A stretch of 64,000 nucleotides of DNA. Origin: Rhizobacter sp. SG703 (GTDB taxonomy: Bacteria > Pseudomonadota > Gammaproteobacteria > Burkholderiales > Burkholderiaceae_C). The stretch is from NCBI RefSeq assembly GCF_012275445.1, contig NZ_JAAZQK010000003.1, positions 186,001 through 250,000 of the forward strand. Reading direction: 5' to 3'. A model generated the notes under the pieces. It saw only the letters and a list, made by a program, of their open reading frames with translations, had not been told where the DNA came from and did not search any database. Each line of letters starts with the position of its first letter. Position 1 is the first letter of the stretch. Positions 54,816 through 63,978 of the stretch are shown here, in pieces. Made by a program: the position numbers and the translations under genes.

Positions 54816-56978
54816 TCATCCGCGCTGCAGCCGGTGCAGTCGCGCGTAATGCCCGGCCTCGCGCTGCAGCAGCTCGGCGTGCGGGCCGGCTTCGACGATG
54901 CGGCCCTCGTCCATCACGACGATGCGGTGGGCATCGCGCACCGCCGACAAGCGGTGCGCAATGATGATCACGGTGCGGCCGCGGCAGATCGCCTTCATGT
55001 TGTCGTGCACGATGCGCTCCGATTCGACGTCCAGCGCGCTGGTCGCCTCGTCGAACACCAGGATGCGCGGGTTGCCCATCAGCGCGCGCGCGATCGCCAG
55101 CCGCTGGCGCTGCCCGCCCGACAGCGTCGATCCGTGCTCGCCGACCAGCGTGTCGTAGCCTTCGGGCAGCGCGGTGATGAACTCGTGCGCGCCGGCGAGC
55201 GTCGCGGCCTGGATCACCGCGTCGAGCGGCGCGCCGGCATCGGCCAGCGCGATGTTCTCGCGGATGCTGCGGTTGAACAGCATGTTGTCCTGCAGCACGA
55301 CGCCGATCTGGCGGCGCAACGAGCTCGATTCGATGGTCGACAGGTCGATGCCGTCGATCAGCACCCGCCCGCGCTCGGCCACGTACAGCCGCTGCAGCAG
55401 CTTCGCGAGCGTGCTCTTGCCCGAGCCGGAGCGGCCGACGATGCCGATCACCTCGCCGGCGGCGATGTCGATCGACAGGTTCTCGATCACCGGCGCGCGG
55501 TCGGGCCGGTAGCGGAACTGCACGTCGTCGAAGGTGATGCGGCCGCTCAATCGCGGCAGGCTGCCGCGCGCGCCGCCGCTTTCGGTGTGGGTGTCGAGGA
55601 TGTCGCCCAGGCGCTGCATCGACACGCCGGTCTGCTGGAAATCGGTCCACAGCTGGGCCAGGCGCATCACCGGCTGCGCGACCTGGCCGGCGAGCATGTT
55701 GAAGACGACCAGCTGGCCGACCGACAGGCTGCCGTCGATCACCAGCCGCGCGCCGAAGTACAGCGTTGCGAGCGTCACCGCCTTCGACACCAGCGAGACG
55801 CCGCCCTGCGCGAGGCTCGCGATCGTGGTGGTGCGGAAGCTCGCCGACACGTAGGCGGCGAGCTGCTGGTCCCAGCGGCGCGTCCACTGCGGCTCGACCG
55901 CCATCGACTTGACGGTGTCGATGCCGTTCACCGTCTCGACCAGGAAGGCCTGGTTCTCGGCGCCGCGGTTGAACTTCTCGGCCAGGCGCGCGCGCAGCAG
56001 CGGCGTGAGCGCCAGCGACAGCAGCAGGTAGCACGGCAGCGAAGCCAGCACGATCAGCGTCAGCCAGCCGCTGTAGCACAGCATCACCGCGATGAAGACG
56101 ACGGAGAACAGCAGGTCGAGCACGACGGTGATCGCGTTGCCGGTCAGGAAGCTGCGGATGTTCTCGAGCTCGCGCACGCGCGCCACCGAATCGCCGACGC
56201 GGCGCGCCTGGAAGTAGGCCAGCGGCAGCGCCAGCAGGTGGCGGAACAGCCGAGCGCCGAGCTCGACGTCGATGCGGCTGGTGGTGTGCGAGAACACGTA
56301 GGTGCGCAAGGCCGTCAGCGCGACCTCGAACACCATCACGGTGCCCAGGCCGATCGCGATCACGTCGAGCGTCGTGAAGCCGCGGTGCACCAGCACCTTG
56401 TCCATCACCACCTGGAAGAAGAGCGGCGTGACCAGCGCGAACAGCTGCAGCGCGAGGCTGACCCCCAGCACCTGGCCGAGCAGCCGGCGGTGCCGCACGA
56501 CCGACGGGATGAACCAGGTGAAGTCGAACTTGCCCCATTCGCGGCCGGCCGACACGCGCGAGGCGAACAGGATCAGTTCGCCGGACCATCGCGTGCGCAG
56601 CTCGTCGAGGCCCAGCAATTCGGGACGGCCGACCTCGGGGTCGTGCACCAGCACCTTGGCGCCGTCGACCTTGGCGATGATGAAGTAGCGCGGGGAGGCG
56701 CCTGTGGCCCCCGCGGCGCAGGCCATCGCCGGCAGCGCGGTGGTGAGCAGGCGTTCGGGCGTGGTTCGCACCGCTTTCGCCTGCAACTGCAACTGTGCCG
56801 CGGCCTGCAGGATGTCGGCGGTGCCGAAGCAGCGGCTGCTGTCGCCGAACTCATGCGCGAGCTGCTCGCCGTCGGCGGCCACGCCGTGCAGGCGGGCCAT
56901 CATCAGCAGGCAGGCGAGGCCGCTGTCCGCGGGGCGGGCGGGGGCGGGCAGGTGGCCCGTGGCGGTGTCGTGGGCCAT
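54816..56978 (-). CDS. Type I secretion ABC transporter/ATPase (HlyB-like)
   Basis: 720 residues. The N-terminal C39-like domain is degenerate: where active proteases have DCGxxCL the sequence is DSGLACL, and the catalytic His site reads RYFIIAKV; only Asp (VHDPEVG) remains. This is as in HlyB, where the domain binds the RTX substrate. Six membrane helices (about 155-450), then Walker A GRSGSGKST (near 513), signature TLSGGQRQRLAIARAL (near 618), VFDEATSALD and IIAHRLS. Directly downstream of the RTX gene (9-bp gap) and followed by its HlyD. Confidence 0.95.
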   Translation of the reverse strand: MAHDTATGHLPAPARPADSGLACLLMMARLHGVAADGEQLAHEFGDSSRCFGTADILQAAAQLQLQAKAVRTTPERLLTTALPAMACAAGATGASPRYFIIAKVDGAKVLVHDPEVGRPELLGLDELRTRWSGELILFASRVSAGREWGKFDFTWFIPSVVRHRRLLGQVLGVSLALQLFALVTPLFFQVVMDKVLVHRGFTTLDVIAIGLGTVMVFEVALTALRTYVFSHTTSRIDVELGARLFRHLLALPLAYFQARRVGDSVARVRELENIRSFLTGNAITVVLDLLFSVVFIAVMLCYSGWLTLIVLASLPCYLLLSLALTPLLRARLAEKFNRGAENQAFLVETVNGIDTVKSMAVEPQWTRRWDQQLAAYVSASFRTTTIASLAQGGVSLVSKAVTLATLYFGARLVIDGSLSVGQLVVFNMLAGQVAQPVMRLAQLWTDFQQTGVSMQRLGDILDTHTESGGARGSLPRLSGRITFDDVQFRYRPDRAPVIENLSIDIAAGEVIGIVGRSGSGKSTLAKLLQRLYVAERGRVLIDGIDLSTIESSSLRRQIGVVLQDNMLFNRSIRENIALADAGAPLDAVIQAATLAGAHEFITALPEGYDTLVGEHGSTLSGGQRQRLAIARALMGNPRILVFDEATSALDVESERIVHDNMKAICRGRTVIIIAHRLSAVRDAHRIVVMDEGRIVEAGPHAELLQREAGHYARLHRLQRG

Positions 56979-56987
56979 GTGACGCGC

Positions 56988-59900
56988 CTAGCTCTTCCAG
57001 TATTTGCCGATGGCTGCCAGGACGTCGTTCCAGCCGTCGGCCGTGCTGAACCCTTCTCCCGTGGCCGGCAGGTCGAAATCCGCCATCGCGGTCACCAAGG
57101 CCGCTACGTCGGTGGAACTCAAGGTATGAGTTCCGAAGCCGGTCGTGACAATGCTTTCGATCTGGTGGTCGGTGCCCAGGAACCAATCGTCGATCCGCAT
57201 GACTTCCGCCGTGGAGGCGGAGGTCGCCGAGCCATACACGTAGATTTGCAGATCGTCGCCGTCTTGCTTGAAAAACGTGAGGATATTGGATGCCGCGATG
57301 GACAAGGTGTCGGTACCACCGCTGTCGATGATGGTGTCGTCCTGGTCCCCGGGCGAGAAGCGATAGGTGTCGTTGCCACCACCTCCGAGAAGCGAGTCGT
57401 TGCCCTTTCCGCCGCTCAGATCGTCGTTGCCGCCATAGCCGACCAGCGTGTCGTTGCCTTCATCGCCGTCCAGCGTGTCTGCCAGATCGCTGCCGTTCAT
57501 CAGATCGGCGTGCGAAGAGCCCGTGATATCGAGCCCGCCGACATGGGAACGAATTTGATCAATGGACCAGGTCTGGTTTTGCCAGCTGTCAAAGTCGATG
57601 GTCTGCAGCGGATTCGAGGTGTTGCCATCCCCGGCGCTGAAGCTGAAATCCTCTACTGTGATCTCGTAGCCGTGCGGCCCCGAAGCGTCGACTCCTGGCA
57701 GATAGATCACCAGCGAAGTTCCGCGCTGAGTCAACTGCATGTCGCTTTGGGGGTAACCCACCACTTCAAGCCGGTTGTCCACCGCTGCGTTCGAGTCGGG
57801 GCTCGCGGCCAGCGTGTCATTGCCATCCTGGACGCTGTACACATAGGTGTCATTCCCGGCCCCCGCATACAACACGTCATCGCCGTGTCCGCCGGTGAGG
57901 ACATCATTGCCGTCATATCCATGCAGCGTGTCGTTGCCCCCTGCTCCTGTGAGCGTGTCCCCCAGGTCTGCGCCGTACAGGGTGTTGTCGTCGCCATCGC
58001 CGTTGCGCGTGAGTCCGCCGACCTTGCCGCGGATCGTGGCGAGGTCCCACGTGGCGCCGCCCACCGTGATGGTCTGCAACGGGTTCGTGGTGATGCCATC
58101 GCTGGCGCTGAAGCTGAAATCCTCCACCGTGATCTGGTCGGTGTTGCCGGTGTCGGTCTTGTTCAGGTAGATGAGCAGCGAGGTTCCCATCCGGGTCAAC
58201 GCGAGGTCGGTGCTGGCGACGTCGTCGCCGAACGCCAGGGTGTTGATGTCGCTTGCATCCCCACCGCCCACCAGCGTGTCCTGGCCGTCACCCTTGTTGA
58301 AGTGGCAGGTGTCGTCGCCGAGACCGCCGTTGATCACGTCGTCCCCGAGGCCGCCGGTGAAGTCGTCGTCGTTGGTGAGGCCGATCAGCGTGTCGTCGCC
58401 GTCGAGTCCGCTCAGCGTGTCCTTGCCTCCCCCGCCGCTCAGCCGGTTGTCGCTCTCGTCTCCTGTCGACACGATGCCGGTCAGGTGGTCGAGGATCGCG
58501 GCGGTGCCGCTCCAGCTGGTTTGCGAGCCGTTGAAATAGATGCTTTGCAACGGGCTGTAGTCGCTGCCACCGCCGGTGAAGTCGAAACTGTTCACCGTGA
58601 TCTTGTCGGTGTTGGTCTTGGTGACGCCGTTGAACTCGATGATCAACGCGCCTTTCAGCTGCGTCAGCACGAGGTCGTCGGTGGTGTAGCCGTCCAGGCG
58701 CAGCGTGTTGTTCCTGTTCTGCGCGGTGTCGTGATAGCCCATCAGCGAGTCCTGGCCATCGCCTTTCGCGAAGTCGTAGACGTTGTCGCCGCTGCCGCCG
58801 GTGATGGTGTCGTTCCCCGTCCCGCCGATCAGGGTGTCGTTGCCGGCCCGGCCGTCCAGCACGTCGCTGCCGTGGCCGCCGCTGATGGTGTCGCCGTCGA
58901 CGGTGCCGCGCAGGCTGTCGGCGCCGCTGGTGCCGGCGTACAGCTTCGCGAGGATGGCCTTCAGGTCGATCGTGCTGCCGCCATCGAATTTGATGACCTG
59001 GAGCGGGTTGTACTTGTTGGCGGTGGTGTCGCCGTCCAGGAACCGCTCCACGGTGATCTGGTCGGTGGTGTCGCCGGTGAAGGTGATGATCAGCGAGCTG
59101 CCCGAGGTCTGCAGCACCAGATTGCTGGCCGACACCTCCTTGTCCTTGAGGTACAGCGTGTCCGTGCGGCCGATGGTGGTGTCCGACGAATCGGTGGTGA
59201 TCACGTCCTGTCCGTCGCCGACATTGAACTTGTAGACGTCGTCGCCCTTGCCGCCGATCAGCGTGTCGGCGCCTTTGCCGCCGATCAGCGTGTCGGCGCC
59301 GGTGGTGCCGACCAGCTTGTCGTTGCCGCCCGTGCCGGTGTTGGTCTGCTGGACGATCCAGTCGATGCCCACGGTCGCGTCGCTGAAGACGACGTACTGC
59401 AGCGGGTTGTAGACGCCCCACGGGTTGTTGAGCAGGAAGAACCCTTTCGCGGTGATCTGGTCGCCGACGGTGGGTGTGCCGATGATGAGGTCGGATCCGC
59501 TGCGCTTGAACGTGGCGAGTTCGTCGCTCAGGGTGGACGTGGATTTGAGGTACTTCAACTCCAGCGTGTCGGACCTGCCGACCGAGGTGTCGCGGCTGAG
59601 CGAGAGTTCGTCCGAGCCGTCGCCTTGCTCGAACACATAGGTGTCATTGCCCTTGCCGCCGTCGATGGTGTCATTGCCTCCGGCGCCATCGATGCGGTCG
59701 TTGGCATCGGTGCCCTTCAGCAACTGCGCCTTGCCGTCGCCGGTCAATGAATCCGGGCTGCCCGAACCGGCGACCCTGCGCTGGATGTCGGCGAGGCTCC
59801 AGCTGAGCTTGATCGGGTTGCCCTTTGCATCGATCCCCGTCGTGATCCCGTCGAACGTGATGGCCTGCAGCGGGTTGTAGGAAGAATCGCTGTTCAACGC

Positions 59901-62402
59901 GAAAGAGAAGTTCTTGACGGTGAACGACTCCTTGTTCGTCGCGGTGACTGCGTTGAACGAGATGACCAGGTCCGAACCTGATCGGGTCAGCTTCAGGTCG
60001 TTGTCCGCGATGCCGGACGCAAGGAACAGTTTGTTGGTCTTGTCGCTGGTGTCGTCGTAGACGCCAAGCAGCGTGTCCTGGCCGTCGCCGAGACCGAACC
60101 AGTAGCTGTCGCTGCCCTTGCCGCCATCGAGGAGGTCGTTGCCGGCGCCGCCCTCGATACGGTCGTTGCCGGCCCGGCCATCGATGGTGTCGTTGCCCGC
60201 GAGCCCGGTGACGGTGTCGGCGCCGCTGGTGCCTCGCAGCGCGTCGGCCCCTTTGGTACCCGCATAGAGTTGCGTGAGGATTGCCGCGACATCCAGCGAA
60301 GGACTGCCGCTGGTGAACTCGATCTTCGTCAGCGGGTTGTAATTGTTGTACGGCGTGTCCTGGTAGAAGAACTTGTCGACCGTGATCTGGTCGCTGCCGG
60401 TGCCGACATGGACCACCAGCGAGGTGCCCAAGGTGTCGAAGCTCAGCGTGTCGGTGTCGTGGATCTGCACGACGTCTTTCCGGCCCGACCACGGCTCGCC
60501 CGCCAGCGTCGTGATCAGGTCCTTGCCGTCGCCGACGCTGAAGCTGATGACGTCGTCGCCCTTGCCGCCGATCAGGGTGTCGTTGCCGGCACCGCCGGCC
60601 AGGGTGTCGTTGGCGACGGTGCCGACCAGCCGGTCGTTGCCGGAGCCGCCGGTGTTCATCTTCTCGATGATCGCTGCGATGTCGAGCGAAGCGACCGGCG
60701 CCTGCGGTGTGCTGCCGTCCGCGGTCATGAAGGTGATCTTCTGCAGCGGGTTGTAGTCGTTGTACGGATCCTCGCCACTGAAGAACAGCTTGACCGTGAT
60801 GCTGTCGCCCGCCTTGTCGCTGAACCCGATCACGAGATCGGCCCCACTGCGGCTCAGCAGCAGTTTGTCGGGTGCAATGCCGTTCAGCTGCAGCGTGTCG
60901 CTGCGGCCGGCAGCGGTATCGGGGGAGCCGAGGATCGTGTCGTGCCCATCGCCGGCATTGAAGACGCAGGTGTCGTTGCCGCGACCGCCGTTGATCGTGT
61001 CGTCGCCGGTGCCGCCGATGATCGTGTCGGCACCGTCGGTGCCGGTGAGCAGGTCGGCCTGGGCCGTCGGGTGGTTGCTCGGGCCCGCCGTGCCGGAGGT
61101 GACGTTGGCCTGCAGCGTCGCCAGGTTCCAGGTGAGCGGCGTCGTGCCGGCTGCGTCCGTGACCTGCACGCCGTCGAAGACGATCTGCTGCAGCGGGTTG
61201 AAGCTGTTGTCGGCACCGCTCGCGAAGGAGAAGTACTCGACCGTGATGGTGCTGGCCGGCACCGTCCCCGACCCCTTGATGCCGATGATCAGCGAGGTGC
61301 CCGAGCGGGTGAGCGAGACATCCGCAGCGACGATGCCGCTCGCCAGGTGCAGCGTGTTGATCTTGTTGGTGCTGGCGTCGGTCTGCAGCTTGATGAGGTC
61401 GTTGCCGTCGCCGAGGGCGTAGTGGTAGTCGTCGTTGCCGCTGCCGCCGTACAGCGTGTCGTCGCCCGTGCCGCCGACCAGCGTGTCGTTGCCGGCGCGC
61501 CCGTCGATCTGGTCGTTGCCGGCCAGGCCGGTGATCGAATCGTCGCCGACGGTGCCATGCTGGTTGTCGGCGCCGGCGGTGCCTTTGTACAGCGTCGCCA
61601 GGATGTCCGCGGCCGTCAGCGCCGTGCCGCCGTCGGCAAAGGTGATCCGCTGCAGCGGGCTGTAGCAGTTGTCGGTCTTGTCGCCGCTCAGGAAGTTCTC
61701 GACCGTGATCTGGTCGGTCGAATCGGCGAAGCGGATCAGCAGCGACGTGCCGCTGGTGCCGGTGCTGGAGAAGCTGAGGTCGTCGCTGGCCAGTCCCGTG
61801 CCGAGCCTCAGCGTGTCGACGCGTGCGGTGTCGCTGTCGTAGGTAGACGAGACGATGTCCTGCCCGTCGCCCTGGTTGAACCGGTATTCGTCGTTGCCCT
61901 TGCTGCCGGTGATGGTGTCGTTGCCACCGCCGCCGATCAGCGTGTCGGCGAGGGCCGTGCCGAGCAGGTCGTCGGCGCCGCTGCCGCCGGTGGTCAGCTT
62001 CGTGATGATGTCTGCGCTGGTGAGCGGGGTGATGGCCGCGATGGGCGCGCTGCCGTTGGCATTCTTGAAGGTGATCTGCTGCAGCGGGTTGAACGCGTTG
62101 TTCGGGTTGTCGCTGCTGAAGAACATCTTGACCGTGACGCCGTCGGTCTTCTTGTCCTTGAAGCCGATCAGCAGGTCGTTTCCGTTGCGGCTGAACTGCA
62201 GCGCGTCGGGCGCGATGCCGTTCAGCTGCAGCGTGTCGATCTTGGTGGAGGCCGCGTCGTACGTGCCGACCAGCGTGTCCTGCCCGCCGCCGACGCTGTA
62301 GATGATGGTGTCGCTGCCTTTGCCACCCGTGAATCCTTCGCTGGCGGTGGTACCGGTCAGGGTGTCGTCGCCGGCATCGCCAACGGTGCTCTGGGTGCTC
62401 AT
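56988..62402 (-). CDS. Giant RTX (hemolysin-type calcium-binding) secreted protein
   Basis: 1,804 residues. No Sec signal; the start MSTQSTVGDAGDDTLTG enters calcium-binding repeats at once. Nonapeptide RTX motifs (GGxGxDxUx, such as GGKGDDVYKF, GGTGDDTLYG) appear in every module and would fold into a calcium beta-roll outside the cell. Eleven modules of about 135-155 residues each carry a YNPLQxIxF-like motif (FNPLQQITF ... SNPLQTIDF), arranged A-B-C, A-B-C, A-B-C, C, C, with about 447-residue periodicity. A different C-terminal end (about 1690-1804) holds the likely secretion signal. No enzymatic domain is visible; an adhesin, matrix or S-layer-like role is plausible. ATG at 62402 has AGGA upstream. 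Confidence 0.93.
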   Translation of the reverse strand: MSTQSTVGDAGDDTLTGTTASEGFTGGKGSDTIIYSVGGGQDTLVGTYDAASTKIDTLQLNGIAPDALQFSRNGNDLLIGFKDKKTDGVTVKMFFSSDNPNNAFNPLQQITFKNANGSAPIAAITPLTSADIITKLTTGGSGADDLLGTALADTLIGGGGNDTITGSKGNDEYRFNQGDGQDIVSSTYDSDTARVDTLRLGTGLASDDLSFSSTGTSGTSLLIRFADSTDQITVENFLSGDKTDNCYSPLQRITFADGGTALTAADILATLYKGTAGADNQHGTVGDDSITGLAGNDQIDGRAGNDTLVGGTGDDTLYGGSGNDDYHYALGDGNDLIKLQTDASTNKINTLHLASGIVAADVSLTRSGTSLIIGIKGSGTVPASTITVEYFSFASGADNSFNPLQQIVFDGVQVTDAAGTTPLTWNLATLQANVTSGTAGPSNHPTAQADLLTGTDGADTIIGGTGDDTINGGRGNDTCVFNAGDGHDTILGSPDTAAGRSDTLQLNGIAPDKLLLSRSGADLVIGFSDKAGDSITVKLFFSGEDPYNDYNPLQKITFMTADGSTPQAPVASLDIAAIIEKMNTGGSGNDRLVGTVANDTLAGGAGNDTLIGGKGDDVISFSVGDGKDLITTLAGEPWSGRKDVVQIHDTDTLSFDTLGTSLVVHVGTGSDQITVDKFFYQDTPYNNYNPLTKIEFTSGSPSLDVAAILTQLYAGTKGADALRGTSGADTVTGLAGNDTIDGRAGNDRIEGGAGNDLLDGGKGSDSYWFGLGDGQDTLLGVYDDTSDKTNKLFLASGIADNDLKLTRSGSDLVISFNAVTATNKESFTVKNFSFALNSDSSYNPLQAITFDGITTGIDAKGNPIKLSWSLADIQRRVAGSGSPDSLTGDGKAQLLKGTDANDRIDGAGGNDTIDGGKGNDTYVFEQGDGSDELSLSRDTSVGRSDTLELKYLKSTSTLSDELATFKRSGSDLIIGTPTVGDQITAKGFFLLNNPWGVYNPLQYVVFSDATVGIDWIVQQTNTGTGGNDKLVGTTGADTLIGGKGADTLIGGKGDDVYKFNVGDGQDVITTDSSDTTIGRTDTLYLKDKEVSASNLVLQTSGSSLIITFTGDTTDQITVERFLDGDTTANKYNPLQVIKFDGGSTIDLKAILAKLYAGTSGADSLRGTVDGDTISGGHGSDVLDGRAGNDTLIGGTGNDTITGGSGDNVYDFAKGDGQDSLMGYHDTAQNRNNTLRLDGYTTDDLVLTQLKGALIIEFNGVTKTNTDKITVNSFDFTGGGSDYSPLQSIYFNGSQTSWSGTAAILDHLTGIVSTGDESDNRLSGGGGKDTLSGLDGDDTLIGLTNDDDFTGGLGDDVINGGLGDDTCHFNKGDGQDTLVGGGDASDINTLAFGDDVASTDLALTRMGTSLLIYLNKTDTGNTDQITVEDFSFSASDGITTNPLQTITVGGATWDLATIRGKVGGLTRNGDGDDNTLYGADLGDTLTGAGGNDTLHGYDGNDVLTGGHGDDVLYAGAGNDTYVYSVQDGNDTLAASPDSNAAVDNRLEVVGYPQSDMQLTQRGTSLVIYLPGVDASGPHGYEITVEDFSFSAGDGNTSNPLQTIDFDSWQNQTWSIDQIRSHVGGLDITGSSHADLMNGSDLADTLDGDEGNDTLVGYGGNDDLSGGKGNDSLLGGGGNDTYRFSPGDQDDTIIDSGGTDTLSIAASNILTFFKQDGDDLQIYVYGSATSASTAEVMRIDDWFLGTDHQIESIVTTGFGTHTLSSTDVAALVTAMADFDLPATGEGFSTADGWNDVLAAIGKYWKS
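57500..62402 (-). repeat. Higher-order repeat inside the RTX gene, ~1.34-kb period
   Basis: The codons for NPLQ-like motifs lie near 62,085, 61,650, 61,190, 60,740, 60,330, 59,870, 59,400, 58,995, 58,550, 58,080 and 57,610, so single modules are about 410-470 bp. Every third module matches in type: A modules have VKMFF/VKLFF-like, B have VENFL/VERFL-like, and C have FSF before the motif. The triplet period is about 1,340 bp. This points to unit triplication. Confidence 0.85.
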
Positions 62403-62589
62403 TCGCGCGTCCTGGGGGCTGAATCGGTCGCGCAGCTTAGGAGGCCGTTCTTCGGCACGTCTACGGTCCAAAGCGACGGCTGGGCGGAACTGGCCGCAAA
62501 AGGCGGGCATTTTCCGGACATCGCTCACGGGGCGGCCGCGGTGTACTTCCAGGGTGCCGCAGCTGCGGTCGTTCTTGGAGTCCCGTGTC
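62403..62589. promoter_or_regulatory. Divergent promoter region rtx / tolC
   Basis: 187 bp with no gene. A perfect 12-bp palindrome CCGCAGCTGCGG (62557-62568) lies 21 bp before the tolC-type ATG and may be an operator. Ribosome sites: GGAG 8 bases before the tolC-type start, AGGA before the RTX start. No sigma-70 boxes stand out. Confidence 0.4.
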
Positions 62590-63933
62590 ATGACCGTCCG
62601 CCCGTCCTACACCCTGCGCCTTGCCGGCGTGCTGGTGGCCGCCGCCGTCGCGCTGCCGGCGGTGGCCCGCTGCATCGACGACGAAGGGCTGGAGCCCGGT
62701 GCCAGTTACGGCGGCAAGCCGCTCGCTGGCGATGCCGGCGGGCCGCGCGTGTCGCTGCAATCGATGGTCCAGGAAGCGGTGCGGCGCAGCCAGTCGATCG
62801 GCGCCGCCAGGCTGCTGGCCGAGGCTGCCGCGGCCGATGTCGACGAAACCCGCATGTCGAGCCGTCCTCAGGCCGGCCTGACCGGCACGCTGGGCCGTGT
62901 CGGCACGTCGGCGCCCAACACCGAATCCGTCAGCGGCAACCAGGCCCGCCTGGGCCTCAGCATCAGCGCCCCGCTGTTCGACGGAGGCCGCATCACCCAG
63001 CTGACCGACTGGCGCACCCACCTGGCCGAGGCGGCGCGGCAGGGCCAGCTGAGCGCGCAGGAGCAGGTTGCGCTGCAGACCGTCTCGCTGGCGCTCGACC
63101 GCAGCCGCTACCGCATGCAGGCGCAGGTCTACCAGCAGTACTCGCGCAAGATGAGCTGCCTGGTCGAGGCGCTGGAAACCATCGTGCGCGCCGACAAGGG
63201 CCGCACCAGCGAGCTGGTGCAGGCGCAGAAGAACCAGCAGCAGGCCGACCTGCAGCAGGTGCAGACGCTGTCGATGGTGCGCCAGATCGAGGTCAAGCTG
63301 CGCCGCTTCGTCGGAGACGGGCTGCCGCCGACCGAAGGCCTGTCGTCGGTGCTGCTCGACGTGCCCAAGCTCGACGAGCTGCTGGCCCAGGCCGACCGCG
63401 CCGCCGAGATCGCCCAGCTCGACCAGCAGGCCGAGGCGGCCGACAGCTATGCCCGCGCGGTGGTGGCCGGCCAGAAGCCGCAGGTCAACTGGACGGTGGG
63501 CGGCAGCAAGGCCAAGGGCGCCGGCGACGGCACCAACTGGTCGGCCGGCGTCAGCTTCAACATCCCGCTGTACAACGCCAGCAACGACTACTCCAGCGCC
63601 GCCGCGCGCAAGCGGGCCGAGGCTGCCCGGCTGCAGCGCGCCGATGCGCTGGAAGGCCGGCGCTTCCGCATGAGCGAAGTGCACGAGCAGGCCACCTCGG
63701 CGTTCGACCGCGCGCAGCGCGTCATCAGCGTGCTGCGCGACAGCGACCGGGTGCGCAACTTCACGCTGCAGCAGTGGCAGCAGCTCGGCCGGCGTTCGCT
63801 GTTCGACGTGATGGCCGCCGAGGGTGATCACTACGGCCTGCGCGTCGCCTACGTCAACGCGTTGTACGACGGCGAGCAGGCGAATGCGCTGCTGCGCTCG
63901 CTGGGGCTGGGCATCGGCGCCTGGCTGCAATGA
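62590..63933 (+). CDS. TolC-family outer-membrane efflux/secretion protein
   Basis: 447 residues. Signal peptide (about 1-26), then a TolC-like protein with two structural repeats: GLSISAPLFDGGRITQ (near 122-137) and SFNIPLYNASNDYSSAAARKRA (near 320-340), each before long coiled helices. LapE/TolC-like; forms the outer-membrane channel for type I export. Only one outer-membrane channel gene serves the two ABC/HlyD pairs here. It is divergent from the RTX gene and followed by another gene start at 63979. Confidence 0.92.
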   Translation: MTVRPSYTLRLAGVLVAAAVALPAVARCIDDEGLEPGASYGGKPLAGDAGGPRVSLQSMVQEAVRRSQSIGAARLLAEAAAADVDETRMSSRPQAGLTGTLGRVGTSAPNTESVSGNQARLGLSISAPLFDGGRITQLTDWRTHLAEAARQGQLSAQEQVALQTVSLALDRSRYRMQAQVYQQYSRKMSCLVEALETIVRADKGRTSELVQAQKNQQQADLQQVQTLSMVRQIEVKLRRFVGDGLPPTEGLSSVLLDVPKLDELLAQADRAAEIAQLDQQAEAADSYARAVVAGQKPQVNWTVGGSKAKGAGDGTNWSAGVSFNIPLYNASNDYSSAAARKRAEAARLQRADALEGRRFRMSEVHEQATSAFDRAQRVISVLRDSDRVRNFTLQQWQQLGRRSLFDVMAAEGDHYGLRVAYVNALYDGEQANALLRSLGLGIGAWLQ

Positions 63934-63978
63934 ACGCCGGCTGAACCGGCTCCACAGGAACCACAGGGAACGACAACG

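Noticed and set aside
54792-59750. 1,652-codon open frame on the + strand
   Set aside because: It is antisense to the ABC exporter and the RTX gene. GC-rich third positions leave long stop-free shadows; its composition (Arg/His/Gln/Val-rich with no domain) is typical of such shadows.
57500-62402. Possible CRISPR or tandem satellite in the 57-62 kb region
   Set aside because: The repeats are in-frame codons for calcium-binding RTX motifs, with varied sequence and no constant spacer/repeat length.
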